64,000 nucleotides of DNA from Cornus controversa (GCA_026545225.1 CM048845.1:91576533-91640532); one strand, 5' to 3'; positions 10,286 through 22,555 are shown, counted from the first letter of the stretch. Numbers and translations are program-made. Notes: a model not told the origin generated them from the letters alone.

Positions 10286-11812
10286 ATGTCACCATCCTAT
10301 CTTAGTTGTTTGTGAAAGCTTAATACAAAGGCCAAAGAAAATAAATATATATACATTTGATTGTCTAGTCTAGTAATAAATAATAGCGACCATCCACCCC
10401 AGTCATGGTGGAAAGAAAAAAAAGGGAAATGTAAAGAATTGTCATTTTATGAGCTTGTAGTAAAACGTGTTGGCATTGATAATGTAGAACTTCGCCTCTG
10501 ACTGGAGACTGGCTAGCTTCAGGGGCAAGATAATTAATCTGAGAAATAAGGAGCTGGGTAGAGAGATAATAGATCCAAGCCCCACTTCTTCGCATCCTGC
10601 TCCTCTGCAATTTCTGGCACCGACCAACCACCATCGGTCAATTCGCTTTGGGGCCACCCCTTACTCTACCATTAGTATAGGAGTTTCGAAGTTGACTTGT
10701 TGCGTTGACTTCATTCATACACTTGTCAGCTTAGATAGTGAAGACACAGTGTCATCACCTCATTGGTCGAAGGCCCAAGGGGTTCATAGTACCGTCCAAA
10801 GGGAAGTTGGACAAGAAGACGGACAAATGCTTGTTGGTTGGATCTTCATTAGTTCAATTAATGCCTTGGATTTGGATGTCCCCTTAATTATTTTCCTTCT
10901 TGTTAAAAAAATATATATATATATATATATTCCATCATTTATTATATTTACACATTAATTAATTCCAACATTCCAATCAAATTCTGAGTCCTCTATTTCT
11001 CCCTGACAACAATAGAAAATTCTAACGGGTTTGAGCTATACAACTCTTATAATTTGACTCAAAACTTAAAATATTAAATGGTGATACCTTTTTATTTTTA
11101 TTTTTTGTCAGTCCAAAATCCACTATGTTCCAATCTAATGTGAGACATGACATTATTGTCCTCTCATTAAGTCCAAGAGAAATTGGACCTTTAGCTTTGG
11201 CCCATATGTCAGCATGATTGGCCCATGATTCAAAAAAGCAACTTCATAGTCAACCAATGGCTTAGCCTGTTAAACCCATAACATCTCAACATTTAACATT
11301 AGATCGAGAGATGGAGATCTCGGTTGAGAGGGTGTGATTCAAAAAACAATCCTTATAATAAATAAATTTTCCCTTTATTAGTTTACAAGTATTGGACTTT
11401 TTTTTCTTCTTTTTATTCAGATTTCAGACCATGTGTCCAAGTCCGGAACGATAAAATGAAGCAAAACCCAACTTCCACGGATTCAATTTAAAAATCAAGT
11501 CAAAAGATTCTTGCTATTTGGGCCGAATTCAACCCAGACCAACAGGCACGAGATGGATGTGGGATCCATTGGAGTCTGTCAGTTTTTGGCCCAATTCGGT
11601 CCAAAAATAATTTTCCTTCTATAAAATATTTTTGGTTAAAAACATGGGCTAACCTGAATTCAGATTGAAATTGGTCAAAGATGTTAGATAAATTAACTAT
11701 TAGAATAATCAGATGATACATTTTTATAATATATATGGTGATGGTGACAAAAGAATCTCAAATAAATTAAAAGAACAATTCTATATGAGAGTTATTAGGC
11801 ACCTATATATAT
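10286..11812. other. intergenic, no recognised gene
   Basis: Mostly non-repetitive. A GC-richer block at about 10440-10860 has short open frames on both strands but no family I recognise, and no consistent frame or splice pattern. An (AT)n run lies at 10908-10930. The rest is AT-rich spacer. Confidence 0.5.
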
Positions 11813-12232
11813 GTGGTATGCAGCAGAGTGTTGGTTCTTGAAAAAGAAACAAGAACAACGTTTATTAATTTAGGAAAAATGAAAATATTGTATGATAAGA
11901 GTAACTAGAAAAGATAGGATTTGTAATGAATTAGTTAAGAGTAATTTAGGGATAACTCCTATTAGTGATAAAATTAGAGAAAGTGGGCTGAGGTGGTATG
12001 GGTATATACCTTATAGAGCCGAAGATACATTAGTTAGAAGAGGAAGAGTTTATATAGAAGGTAAACGACAAAGAGACTATCCAAAACTTACATAGAATGA
12101 AGTAGTTAAAAATAATTTTAAAACATTAAATATTGTAAGATACATGATTTATAATAGAAAATAATAATAAAAAATAATTCAAGTGGCGGAATCTCATAAT
12201 TATGGGACACATACAAGAATGATGATGATGAA
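11813..12232 (+). pseudogene. 5'-truncated RTE-like LINE, 3' end of the reverse-transcriptase ORF
   Basis: Translation shows the C-terminal tail typical of plant RTE-clade LINE proteins: AAECWFLKKK (about 11818-11850), then after a frameshift TRKDRICNELVKSNLG (11901-11950), IRESGLRWYGYIPYRAED and GKRQRDYPKL. A stop follows and then VVKNNF...QVAES remnants. The end near 12220 is GATGATGATGA-like, as is usual for RTE 3' ends. Only the last ~400 bp were inserted, so it cannot transpose. A second fragment of the same family lies at 31055-31515 on the minus strand. Confidence 0.82.
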
Positions 12233-12739
12233 TGTATATTTCCGTAAATACAGTAGAACAGATAAAATGATATTAAGATTCCAACACAAGTACTCTGCAT
12301 GAGGTTCTCCGATTCTTATAAGTTATAACCATCTATCATAACATATATGGTGTCTCCACACTCTGCATGTTTTCTTGATAATAGTTATGAACTTTCTTTA
12401 ACCGAGGTCAGATTATTATTTTTTCCTAATAGATGTAGAGAATTGCTTTTAATTCAGTGGTTCGTAAAGGAGAAGTAATCAGTACTCTTCACATGCATGA
12501 TGAGAGACACCTTGGTAGTCTTACTATTTACATAATAAAGCTGAGGGTAATGGACAATAATTGGGAATTTGTGTTGGCTGTACGTACTGTTAATTAATGG
12601 CTATGATTTGTTGATAAATGTGAGAAGGTAATACTATAAAAAAAAAAAAAAAAAAGACAGAAAGAAATATAATGAATTGTGAAGCATTAAGTATATTTAT
12701 ATATGTCCTTTACTCCATTAGCTTCTGTCTGTGTGTGTG

Positions 12740-12774
<35 letters not shown>

Positions 12775-13252
12775 ATCAAATAGAAAAGTTGGTATTATGA
12801 ACACAAAGGGAGGCCAACATCTTTACAATGCTTTTTGAACATGAAAAGTCAACTTACATAGTTTGTAGCTGGCCATGGCACCATGAAATTTCACGACAAA
12901 TAATTCATTCATTCCTGCAAGATAGCTAGCTATATAAAACTGTGATGAATCATCAGCTTTTGAAGATGCATGCCACCATATACTGTTTTGCTTTTTCTAA
13001 GTCTACGGGACAAAAAGCACCCAACAAAGCGTCAAAGATCAAAATATATACTACTACTAGTTGGCTTGGGAAGCGTGTTCTCTCTCTCTCTCTCTTTCTC
13101 CCTCCCTATGCCTTTCTGCTCTCTCTCTTCCCCTCTCTGTGCCTTTCTTTGATCATCTGCCTGTCTAGTAAGCTAGGTCTTCCCCTCTCGTGTGTGCACC
13201 TACGCACACATACTTTATGGAAAGACAAACATGCCATTCTTGTTATGTAAAT

Positions 13253-13283
<31 letters not shown>

Positions 13284-14810
13284 CACACACACACACTTTA
13301 GCTAGAGAGAGAACATTACAATATTAAATGCAACACTATCTGCCACACTTCTGTCAAGTGAGGCAAAAAGAAAGGTATTGACAAACATGCCATTCTTTCC
13401 TAGCTAGCTTTAATTTAGATATGGCCATAAAAATATGCCATTACTCTTTCTCTCTCAGGAAATAATATAACATTAAGAGAGTGGTGAGTTTAGAGGAATC
13501 TGTTGCAGCTGTTTCGTTTTCATTTTTCCACTTTAATTTGATACTGTAGTTAAAGCAAATGAATTCAAATAAATTAAACACAGGTGCTAATACCACTTTT
13601 TGATGTTAGTCCATATATATATACACACACACATCTGCATTGAGTCATTGACCTACCACAGGAATATCTGCACAGATTCTAAAGTTTTACATAGGAGTAG
13701 CTACTTTATTTGATGATAGGCTAATGATACCTTAGCTGATAACATCAGATATGGATTACTTAATACTCACCCCCACTCTCTCTCCCCCTCAAATTCGATG
13801 AACAAGTTTCAAGAATTTTCGTCATAAAGTAATTAAAGTAAGATTCAATATTTTAAACCTCGAGAAGATGAACAATGACATATTTGGTGGATGGTCCATC
13901 TGTTTTTTTTTTTCCCCACCACAAGGGAGGCATAGCCTAGCAAAAATGGCCATGCTAAACAACAAATATGCCATATCTTTGACTGGGGCTTAGCTATGCC
14001 AGATCTTTAGCTTCTTTGCCTGGTTGTTGCCCAGTGGCTAGCTTCTTGTTATGGGCCTTATTTGACTCCTCCTTTAATTTTGTATATTCTTGCTTCTTTC
14101 TTAATATTAATTATTCATTGAAAAAAGAAGTAGGGCAAATTGCTCTAACACCTTCTAGGTTTGCTTTAATTGTTCATGAAAAATAGTTGTGTCCAAAATG
14201 ATAGTCAAACTCTCCCATGTTTGGATTACCTTGTCCTCACACCCCCTTTGGTTAGTTGATCGTCAAACATGTTAAAAGTCAACTAATTTAAAAACTAAAA
14301 TGCCAAAACTACTATTATTATTTAAAATTCAATTTTAACCTCAAATATTTGGAACTTTATACCCCTCTTCTCTTAGTGTTTGATTATCACATAAACCTAA
14401 AGATTTTTTCTCTCTAAATATGTCTTTGAAACCACATATCTTTGAAACAACTTATATACATATATATATACACACGTACATATATGCATCTCTGAAACAA
14501 CCCAAACCACCATTACCACCCAAACCACAATTACCACGATCGTGTATATTAAACCACCATTACCATCATCGTGTATATGTATGTATGTGTGTGTGTGTAT
14601 GTTTATATGCATTATATGAGAACACGAATCTATGTGGATTTGAACTTAGTGCCGAATTTCTCTAAGAAACAGTTTGAGTTTGTGGATTTGAAGAAATTTT
14701 GGAATTTAATGTATGAAACCCTAGAATTTTGAAATTGGGAACTCTTGATCTAGGCCACGATTGAGGAAGATTTTCATTCCAATATGTATATTTAAGAATG
14801 GGGAGTTGAT
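12233..14810. other. intergenic spacer with microsatellites
   Basis: No coding region supported. Contains a poly-A run (about 12638-12655), (AT)n/(GA)n at 12739-12774, (CT)n at 13079-13101, (AC)n at 13251-13296 and smaller AT/CA runs at 13615-13635 and 14455-14480. Short frames across the CT and CA runs are compositional. Confidence 0.6.
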
Positions 14811-14813
14811 TGG

Positions 14814-15900
14814 TGTCTATGGGGTTAAAAAATGTAGTGGTATTGGTGGTGGTGGTCGTGATGGAGCTGGAAAATCGATTATCGAATCAGGGGATTTTGA
14901 TCTCAAGCTTCTTAGGCTCGAAATTAGTGGCATAGAGGGACTGCTACACATGGAATGAGTTGGAGAAGCAGAATCGGAAGATGGGTATGATGTAGTCCTC
15001 AAATTCAAGCTTCGACTTCCTAAATTTTCAAATTTCACAGCTTAAAGCTCTCTCCAAGAGTTCAATCCAACACCAATTAGACTCTCTTTACCTTCCGAAG
15101 ACCTTCTCGGTGAGAAAAACTCTTCATCTTCGTCATCTTCATTGTCCCCAAAAGAGCCCACTTCGACATTATGCTGGAAAATTTGACAACGACGGAAGAG
15201 GGTGGAGCTCCAGCGAACCCAGTTTCTGGTAAGGGTGCACACGGTCCAATTCTGTCCGATTTTGGTATTTTTTGGAACCAAACCGTACGGTCCAGTTCCA
15301 CTAAAAATGAAACTGAACCAAACCATTTGGACCAATGGAATCGAACAGAACCGAACCGTAAAGAATCAGGTTGGTTCTATTCGGTTCGGTTCCACGGTTC
15401 CATTATTAATGTCTTAGTAGGTTATTATATTATTATAAATTGTATAATATATATTATATAAAGTATAAACGATTCTCATAGTAAGATTATTAGTACATTA
15501 CATTATTAGTTACACACTTACACTTACAAATTTACAACTTATTTATATTAATTTATATAATATATTTTTTATACAAATGGTCCAGTCTAGTCCCAAGGGA
15601 CATGAAACCGGACCGTTAATTCATGGTTCCAATATTTTAGAATCGTGACTGAATCGAACTGTATAAAAATTGAACTGAATTGTCCGATCCAGTTCGATTT
15701 GGATGAATTTTTGTGCACCCCTAGTTTTTGATAGCCGGTAACACTCGAAGAACTGTTGTTGCTTATATTCACCACATGGTTCTCGTCGTTTGTTCCTTTA
15801 GAGTTCACGAGAGTACCCAAGTAGAGAACCTCCAAGCTGGTATTGGCCTGGACACGTTGTGTGTTGGCCGATGACAACCGTCGGAGGCAGTGGCGTTGGG
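14814..15900 (-). pseudogene. fragment of a class I formin (FH) gene, broken
   Basis: Read on the minus strand, the conceptual protein follows the segment between the membrane anchor and the FH1 domain of plant class I formins. It shows LEVLYLGTLVNSKG (about 15780-15825), SLELHPLPSL (about 15195-15225), DEDEEFFSPRRSSEGKESLI (about 15070-15130), a serine-rich stretch with SASPTHSMCSSPSMP, and PKSPD/PPPP-like sequence leading into FH1 (to 14817). The acidic EEFFSPR block is especially characteristic. It is non-functional: a stop and frameshift near 15170, an in-frame TAA at 15042-15044, no FH2 domain, and the MITE at 15230-15723. Intact formins nucleate actin filaments. How this fragment arrived (retroposition or transposon capture) is not shown. 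Confidence 0.75.
15230..15723. mobile_element. hAT-type MITE 2, inserted in the formin fragment
   Basis: A 494-bp element with termini TAAGGGTGCACA and (inverted) TAGGGGTGCACA, flanked by an imperfect 8-bp duplication GTTTCTGG (15222-15229) and GTTTTTGA (15724-15731). The subterminal parts contain GGTCC/GGTTC words in both orientations, related to MITE 1. The middle is AT-rich and there is no coding capacity. Removing it together with one duplication restores a continuous formin frame across the junction. Confidence 0.87.
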
Positions 15901-15934
15901 AGGGAACAAACGGAGACTGTCGAAGCTATATATC

Positions 15935-16355
15935 TATACATATATCAATATATCAGTTCATAAAAGGGGGAGAGTTTGTAAATTTAAAGGGCATTTATGT
16001 CATTTTGCATTGGAGTGGTATATGTAATTAATGATGTCAACAATCTCATTATGGCAAAATAATAAAAACACTTGCATTGTTAAATTTAAATGCCCGTTAT
16101 CTCTTACAAGGAATATCAGAGCAAATTTTGACACAATACATATATCAATATATCAGTTCATAGAAGAGGGAGAGTTTGTAAATTTAAAGGGCATTTATGT
16201 CGTTTTGCATTGGAGTGGAATACGTAATCAATGACGTCAGCAATCTCATTATAATATGGTTAAATATATGAGGGCAAAATAGTAAAAACACTTGCACCGT
16301 TAAATTTAAATGCTCGTTATATTTTACAAGGACTGTCAGAACAAATATTTACACA
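15935..16355 (+). repeat. ~200-bp imperfect tandem duplication
   Basis: Copy 1 (about 15935-16138) and copy 2 (about 16139-16355) share ATATCAATATATCAGTTCAT, GAGAGTTTGTAAATTTAAAG, CATTGGAGTGG and TAAATTTAAATGC in the same order, with scattered substitutions and a small insertion in copy 2. Family and function unknown; no TIRs seen. Confidence 0.8.
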
Positions 16356-16702
16356 ACTATTCTCTGTGAACAATTAAAGCAAATCTGAAAAGATGTAAGA
16401 CCATTTTGCCCAAAAAAAAAAAAAATTTACATTTCACATACCTGCATGTCACATGAGTTATTAGTATTTTTCATCCTTTTCCTTTCTGATAACCGCATGC
16501 AGACCAAACTCAGCATGCACTATTGACGAAGACAGGGGCTTAACCCTCAATTTGAGGAGAAAAATACCACTAAAACTAAAGTACGTCTAGATGGTTATCT
16601 TTAATCTTCAGTTGAAAAACTCTCTCTCCATCTTTCAACTCTTTTTAGATAAAGATAGATGTATTTGTTACATATATTATATGTATTTATATCTCTATAA
16701 TT

Positions 16703-16775
<73 letters not shown>

Positions 16776-18185
16776 AAATGATTCACATGTGGGTAGTACG
16801 ACCTCTGTGATTGAAAATTCAAGAAACTATACATAACTATTGGTACAATGGAATATTAGAAAGACACAAGCTAAGACATCCCCTTCTTACTGGCATAGTG
16901 TATGGTCAACCTCATGAACATCAAATTCATCTTTCCTCGGGATTGAATCCCACTAGCACCCACAGCAGGGGCCAAACACTCAAACAGCATCTCTTTTTTT
17001 CCATTATTTTAATTTTATTTTTCTAATATGCAAATAAGCAACAATTTTGGTATCTATGTTCCATGAGACTATGTGAGAGAATCCTATGCTTTTATAGTTT
17101 TATACACATCAACCGTATATACCAAACTTAATTAATTTATAACCCGTATATAATCGTATATTCAAACTTTTTAATTATTTTAATAAATATATATATAGAG
17201 AGAGAGAGAGAAGAAAGTCTCGAATAGGGTGCATTTATTTCATTTAATTAATCATCAGATTTTTTGATGGTTTGACATCCCATATAAATTCAAAATACTA
17301 AATTAATTTATTTAATTGGGTAGACTATTTTATTGTATGATAAGGACTCACAGTACACATTGTTTGCTTTGCTGATGAAGATGTGCCTAACAATTGAACC
17401 ACACCATTACCATGAAGCATTACATTTGTAGTACTTAAAATTAAACCCACTTCAATTAATAAACTATATAGTGATAAATTAAAGCATTACATTTTACGTA
17501 GGACTAAAAATTAAACCAACTTCATTTAATAAATTATATAGTGAAAACCATTCTTGCCCAATAAAAATACATGGTAAACCATTATTTCCCATACAAAATG
17601 GGGTGTGTGTATATATATATATATACATACCAGTCGCCCGAACCTTTCAGAAGATATATAGAGCACTCATTAGACTGGCCACTACTTTCATTGCGTGAAT
17701 TATTCAAATGGATAGGACGAACTATACCGTTCAATCTTCAATTAAAGTACCATGCATTAAGTGTACGTGATAAATTGAGCAAAAAGAGGAAGGAAAAAAA
17801 GAAAGAAAATGAAAGGAAAATCCATATCAAGAAGTCATTCTAATTTCTACCTCAAACTATTGTTTTTCAACGAGTAAGGAATAGTTTTACAACCCCAAAG
17901 AAACAAAATATATACAACACATCTCAATGTAGGCAACCAAAATCATCCAAATCACCCAGCATATGAAAATGTCCGTATATATATATATATATAAGTAACA
18001 AAAAGGCTAGGGTTTCCCTTCCTGGTTTCTTTATTATGTCTAACCACAGATGGAAAGTTACAAATAATTACTTTCAAAAGAAAGACCTTCAAAGAACATT
18101 CATGGAATGTATATCTAACACATTGGGGTTTGAGAGAAGACAGAGTTGCAAAGAAGAAAATTAAAGGTGCTTAATTAATTAAGAG
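16356..18185. other. intergenic, 3' side of the IDD gene
   Basis: No supported gene. (CT)n followed by (AT)n lies at 16703-16770, (AT)n/(GA)n at about 17168-17210, and (AT)n at 17606-17625 and 17978-17992. Part of the last few hundred bases is expected to be the IDD 3' untranslated region (minus strand). Confidence 0.55.
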
Positions 18186-20426
18186 CTAACCTTGCCATGA
18201 CTTTTGGGATTGATTTCCATTCTCATGAGGACTGCTCATGCAATTACCAAGACCAGCTATTTTGAGAATGTCACTATGGGAGAGTGGTCTTAGACCCAAA
18301 AAGTCTCTTGTCATACCATCATGTATACCACCACCACCACCACCACCATTACCTCCACCTTCATCAGCCCTACCAAAATGATGAGTTGCTGTTGTCTTTG
18401 AGAGAGTTTCATGGAGACTACCATCTTTTTTTGAATTCAGTATACCACCAAATGTATCATCAAAGGAAGACCCATCATCAAACTGGTCATTTGCAGAAGA
18501 AAGAGAAGTCACCATGTCTTGAAGAAGAGAAGGAGGTGCACCTGATCCTGGTCCTGCAATGTTTGCAGCTTTATTCCCAAAAGGAGCCAGGCCATGTACA
18601 AACCCACTTGTCATCTCTCCACATGAGGACAAATTAAGACCAAAGCCAGTTGTGTTGTTAGCAGAACCAACAGACATGTGTTGACCTTGATGGGGCCTCA
18701 TCATGGCCTGTGGTGGACAAGTATTGCTGCTCATGGTTGCACCCATCTGAGCTGCTTTTTGCAGTAATGCAGTTGCAGACATGTGAGGGATGCCTGTTGG
18801 ATGGTAGGGTGGCAGCCTAGGTCCAAGATTAGGGTTAGGGTTTGGGTTATTTTGGTTTATTTTTAAATCTTGGGTAGGTGTGAATTCTTGATCTAATGAC
18901 CTTGTGGTGGTGAAAATTGATGAGGTGAGATCTATTGGTGGTGGGCCAGCTAGCCAAGGTGGAACCTCTGGCCTTGGACTAAAATTTTGTTGCTCTTTTT
19001 TCATTGAAAATGCATGGAGGTCATGATGGCTACTGAAATGGGGTACTTGAAGGTTGATATGAGATGTTGAATTGGCAGATGCTTGAGAGGAGAGAAGTGA
19101 ATTATATCCTGAATTTGCTCTTACACCCTCTTGTGCTAAAGCATCACAGAATGCTCTGTGAGTGATGAAACTATCCCTCCTGAAACCAAACAGAATCACA
19201 CACAAGAAAACAAAATTAGACCATCATAAAGTGCCAAAATAGTGCTGAAGTGAATTTCTCTCTCTCTCTCTCTGTCTCCTTCTTCTCTCTCTATATATTT
19301 CAGTCCATGGGCTCTGAAGATGGTCCATATGTATTATAATATATTAGCTGGTGCAACTAAAATCTTCCATACCTATATCTCTGGATTAGGAGTTTGTTAG
19401 TGGGATCTTAATTAACAATTAACCCCAATGAAAATGTTATAAATTACATATTAAATGGAGAACTCTTCCTCTCTCTCTTTCCTTTGTAATCCCCCTAGTC
19501 ACAAACTACACACACACACATATGTATATATATGTATATATATCTCATGAATATATGAAGACTTAATTTAAAAGCTAGCTATATGTTGTGCTTTAATAAG
19601 AGAATTTGTGTTGAAGCACTTTTCCTAAAAATGATGATTTGGGTTAGTTATATACCTTGAGAAAAGGGTTCCACAGTCACATCTGTACTCTCTGGTGCCA
19701 CAGGTTTTGGAATGAGCTTTCCAATCTGATTGAACTGCATAACGCTTTGAGCACTTGTCACATTTCCACTTCTTCTCACCATGCTTTCTGCAAAAGTGCT
19801 TCTTGATTCCTGTCAGGTCCCCAAGAGCCCTTGACGGGTCATGGTGGACACAACTAGCTTCTGGGCACACATACACCTTCTTCCTCACCTCTTTGCTTGT
19901 TCTCTGCTTCAGCTTCCATGGCAGATTATGCCCTCTTCTGTGAAGCTGAAGATTCTGATCTCTCTGAAACCCTTTGTTACAGATCTCACATAGGAATCTA
20001 TTGGTTGCCATCAGAGTCGTGGGTGACAAAGCTATCACTTCTGCATCTGGGTCTGACTCAAAACCAAGAAAGATTAATTAAAACCCAAATGAGAAAATTA
20101 ATTGATAATAGTACTAAAGTAACTAATTTATAATAATTAAGAAAATTAAGAAACAAATTAAAGATTGGAATTGATGAGCTAGACAAGGAATATTTGAGAT
20201 CACCTGGGTTGCCAGGAAGGTTTCTCTTCCTCTTGAGTGCTGGTTGAGTTTGAGTTTGAGTTTGATTTGGTGGAGAAAAATAGTGTTGAGGATAGACAGA
20301 GGCAGTTTGATCAGTTCTGTTACCTGAAGAAACACTTGCTTGATCACCAGATGCAGAAGTTAAATTAGACATGTTCTCTTCCAATACAAGTGGTTGTTGT
20401 TTTTGGATTGTCAAATCTTTCATCAT
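18186..20426 (-). CDS. IDD: INDETERMINATE DOMAIN (IDD/BIRD) C2H2 zinc-finger transcription factor
   Basis: Three exons on the minus strand: 20204-20426, 19656-20052 and 18186-19179, all with GT-AG introns, encode 537 residues. Exon 1 supplies MSNLTSASGDQASVSSGN and the KRKRNLPGNP nuclear-localisation motif (about 65-74). The ID domain has four fingers: C96/C99/H112/H116, C137/C142/H160/H165, C172/C175/H188/C192 and C199/C201/H214/C218. Intron 2 falls inside codon 207 in finger 4, as in known IDD genes. The C-terminal region has MSATALLQKAAQMG (340-353), a poly-Gly run (~485-491) and TRDFLG (497-502). In the family the fingers bind DNA and contact SCARECROW/DELLA GRAS proteins, while the last two motifs are conserved C-terminal features. 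From memory the ends resemble Arabidopsis IDD7/IDD11; the exact orthologue is uncertain. The first of two adjacent ATGs was chosen. No disabling change was seen. Confidence 0.96.
19180..19655 (-). other. IDD intron 2
   Basis: 476-bp intron, GTATAT donor and TTTCAG acceptor, splitting an arginine codon in the fourth zinc finger. It contains a (CT)n tract at 19256-19274 and AT/AC runs near 19508-19545. Intron 1 (20053-20203, 151 bp) is simple AT-rich DNA. Confidence 0.9.
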
Positions 20427-20524
20427 CTTCTTCCAGAGATTTTCTCTTTTAGGTGTGATAGAGATGTGTGAGATCTAAAGACAAAATTCAACGTACAAAG
20501 AGCTAAAAGAAGGAGATAACTGGG

Positions 20525-20543
20525 TATATATATATATATATAT

Positions 20544-20575
<32 letters not shown>
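20525..20575 (-). promoter_or_regulatory. (AT)n-(GA)n tract in the IDD 5' region
   Basis: Lies 99-149 bp upstream of the IDD start codon: (AT)n at 20525-20544 followed by (GA)n at 20544-20575 on the plus strand, so CT then TA when read with the gene. A second GA run is at 20849-20867. GAGA repeats are bound by plant BPC proteins and are common in transcription-factor leaders. A role here is inferred from position and composition only. Confidence 0.45.
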
Positions 20576-21697
20576 GTTGAATTTGAGCTCTAAAGGAGCT
20601 AGCTAATTTGAACCCCCAAATACTTCAGCGGCCTCTTGATGGTTTTTTCTTGCTTTGGCATCAACCCAAGAGACAATTTTTGTTTTTTGAGTACAAAAGG
20701 GGGGAGAGAGAGAGAGAGCTAACTGAAACTGAAATGGATCCTCCATCCACTCTTTACCTTCATGTTTACTAAAAACAAAGAAAAATCAGAATCCAACAAT
20801 AACCATTCAAATATATAGCAACAAATAAACTAGCTAAACGACCTAGTTAGAGAGAGAGAGAGAGAGATGTGGATGAGGAGGAATCCCTGTAATCCTCCAG
20901 ACGTCGTCCAAAACCATACCCTAAGGCTAACTCTGACGTGCACTTTCTGTCCTTTCCTTTGTTCTCTTCCCAAACCCATCACTCTTCTTTCTTTACTATA
21001 TTTACTTTTAACTCTATACTTACTTTCTGACTTTCAGTGTGTGACACCTTGAATATTTTAACTGACAAATTTACCCTTGACCACACAGGACTCTCATTGT
21101 CTCTCTTCGCATAGCAAACCCAATTGAGTCTTTAGGTTTTCTTCTTCATTCTTTTTATTTTTATTTTTATTTTTATTTTTGTGCAGCAAACTTGAGTCTT
21201 ATGTTCTGTTGGTAGAGTTTGTGCTTCCACTTTTATTTAGAAGAAGAAAAAAAAAACAGAAATTAAATAAGGAAGCTGATATATACTATCAGTTCTTTTT
21301 TAACGTTCTTTTTTAATTACGAAATTTTTCAGTTTTACCAATTCAAATATTTTCCAAAACACTTTTGAACTTGAATAGTCGAAAGTCGTTTTTCAAAAAC
21401 CAATTCAAACAGAGCTTTAGTCTACATAATTGTCTCTAAAAGTACAACTATTAGTTTGTATAGAAAAATAAATGGATAGTATTACTTTTAGTGACAAAAG
21501 ACTTTTCACCTCATTTATATTAACAAAAAAATTATCTTAACTTCTTAGAATTTTAAATAAAATATTTATCAACAAATTATCATATTCACTCTCAGTATTA
21601 CTTGTCATGTTCTACTTTTATCTCTTCACTTTCTCTACTTTTCAAGAAAGTTGAGGGCTCAACTTGGACAATTATCAAATTTTCTTTCTTATTGGTA

Positions 21698-21740
<43 letters not shown>

Positions 21741-22326
21741 ATTTGTTGCTGAAAGTTCACACATTTGTAGTAATTCATTTTTCTTAATTATGAATTGTGT
21801 CGTTTGCCTCATGTTCTGCAACACAATTTACTTTTTGTTATGAACACCTTTCCACCCATAATTGACCATGGCATAAAATTTTTGTGTCATAACTTTTGTG
21901 AAAACGTTTTGCGACGGGGATGATAGTGTGACTCTCAATGATTTTGCGATGATATTTGCTCTATTTAGTGACAGTTTGGTTTCGATACTAAAATCTGGTT
22001 GAAAGCCCTTGAATATGAAAAATACAGAGAATTATTTAATAAGAGTAAGATTTTAGTGTAATCAAACGTTTTCATTAGGAGTGGATCATAAAGCTCAACC
22101 TGAACTTTAGGATTTCAAATGAATGGACTTTAGAAAATTATATATGTGTGAATTTCAAATAACAAGGTATATATAAGGAATTATTTGAAGTATAGGCAAT
22201 TCAAGTTGTAAAATAATTTTAATAAAATATTTCTCCTATATTTAACATCATCATGAATTCCACAATCCAACTCTAATAGCCAAATTTACTGATGTAAGAT
22301 ACTCCAATACTTAAATTCAATGAAAA
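20576..22326. other. IDD upstream flank and spacer
   Basis: Presumed promoter region (to about 21100), then AT-rich spacer. An (AAT)n microsatellite covers 21698-21739. A short TTTTGCGACGGGGATGA...TTTTGCGATG patch at about 21907-21955 resembles words seen in some DNA transposons but is too short to classify. No coding region supported. Confidence 0.5.
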
Positions 22327-22543
22327 TGTTGAAATATATCAATATATTTTATATTCAATTAACTTTTTTCATATCAAATTATGATTCCTATGATTGGGGA
22401 CTTACATGTATAGGATAATTTGCTCCCCATTCACCTACCTCTTTTCCTTCTCCTATATATATGTTCTCACTGTATATTATTTTATATACCATTCATTAAT
22501 ATAATTCAGAGATAATTCAGTCTAATTTTCTCTTATTTTAACA
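22327..22543 (+). repeat. copia 5' LTR
   Basis: 217 bp, TGTTGAAATATATC ... TTTTAACA. It contains TATATATATG near 22460 as a possible TATA region. Confidence 0.85.
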
Positions 22544-22555
22544 TGGTATCAGAGC
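22544..22555 (+). other. primer-binding site, initiator tRNA-Met
   Basis: TGGTATCAGAGC directly after the LTR, the standard initiator methionine tRNA site of plant copia elements. Confidence 0.92.

Noticed and set aside
10365..10657. Overlapping minus-strand frames of 89 and 71 residues
   Set aside because: They overlap in different frames, neither has homology I recognise, and the opposite strand is equally open. Kept only as an unassigned block.
12942..13294. Frames of 60-102 residues on both strands
   Set aside because: They span (CT)n and (AC)n microsatellites; the Ser/Leu and Cys/Val repeats are compositional.
13940..14045. Possible microRNA-like hairpin around GCTAGCTTC words
   Set aside because: Only short complementary words; no convincing stem and no match to a known microRNA family.
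14420..14665. 81-residue frame with Pro/His repeats
   Set aside because: Built from ACCACCATTACC-type simple repeats and (GT)n; no gene evidence.
17571..17843. 90-residue open frame
   Set aside because: Starts across an (AT)n microsatellite, ends in a Lys/Glu-rich low-complexity tail, has no recognisable domain and shows no sign of splicing.
18284..18637. 117-residue plus-strand frame rich in His
   Set aside because: Antisense shadow of IDD exon 3; the poly-His is the reverse of the poly-Gly codons.
18829..18845. TTAGGG/TTTGGG-like run
   Set aside because: It lies in IDD exon 3 and encodes the Asn-Pro repeat (NPNPNPN) on the minus strand, so it is coding rather than telomeric.
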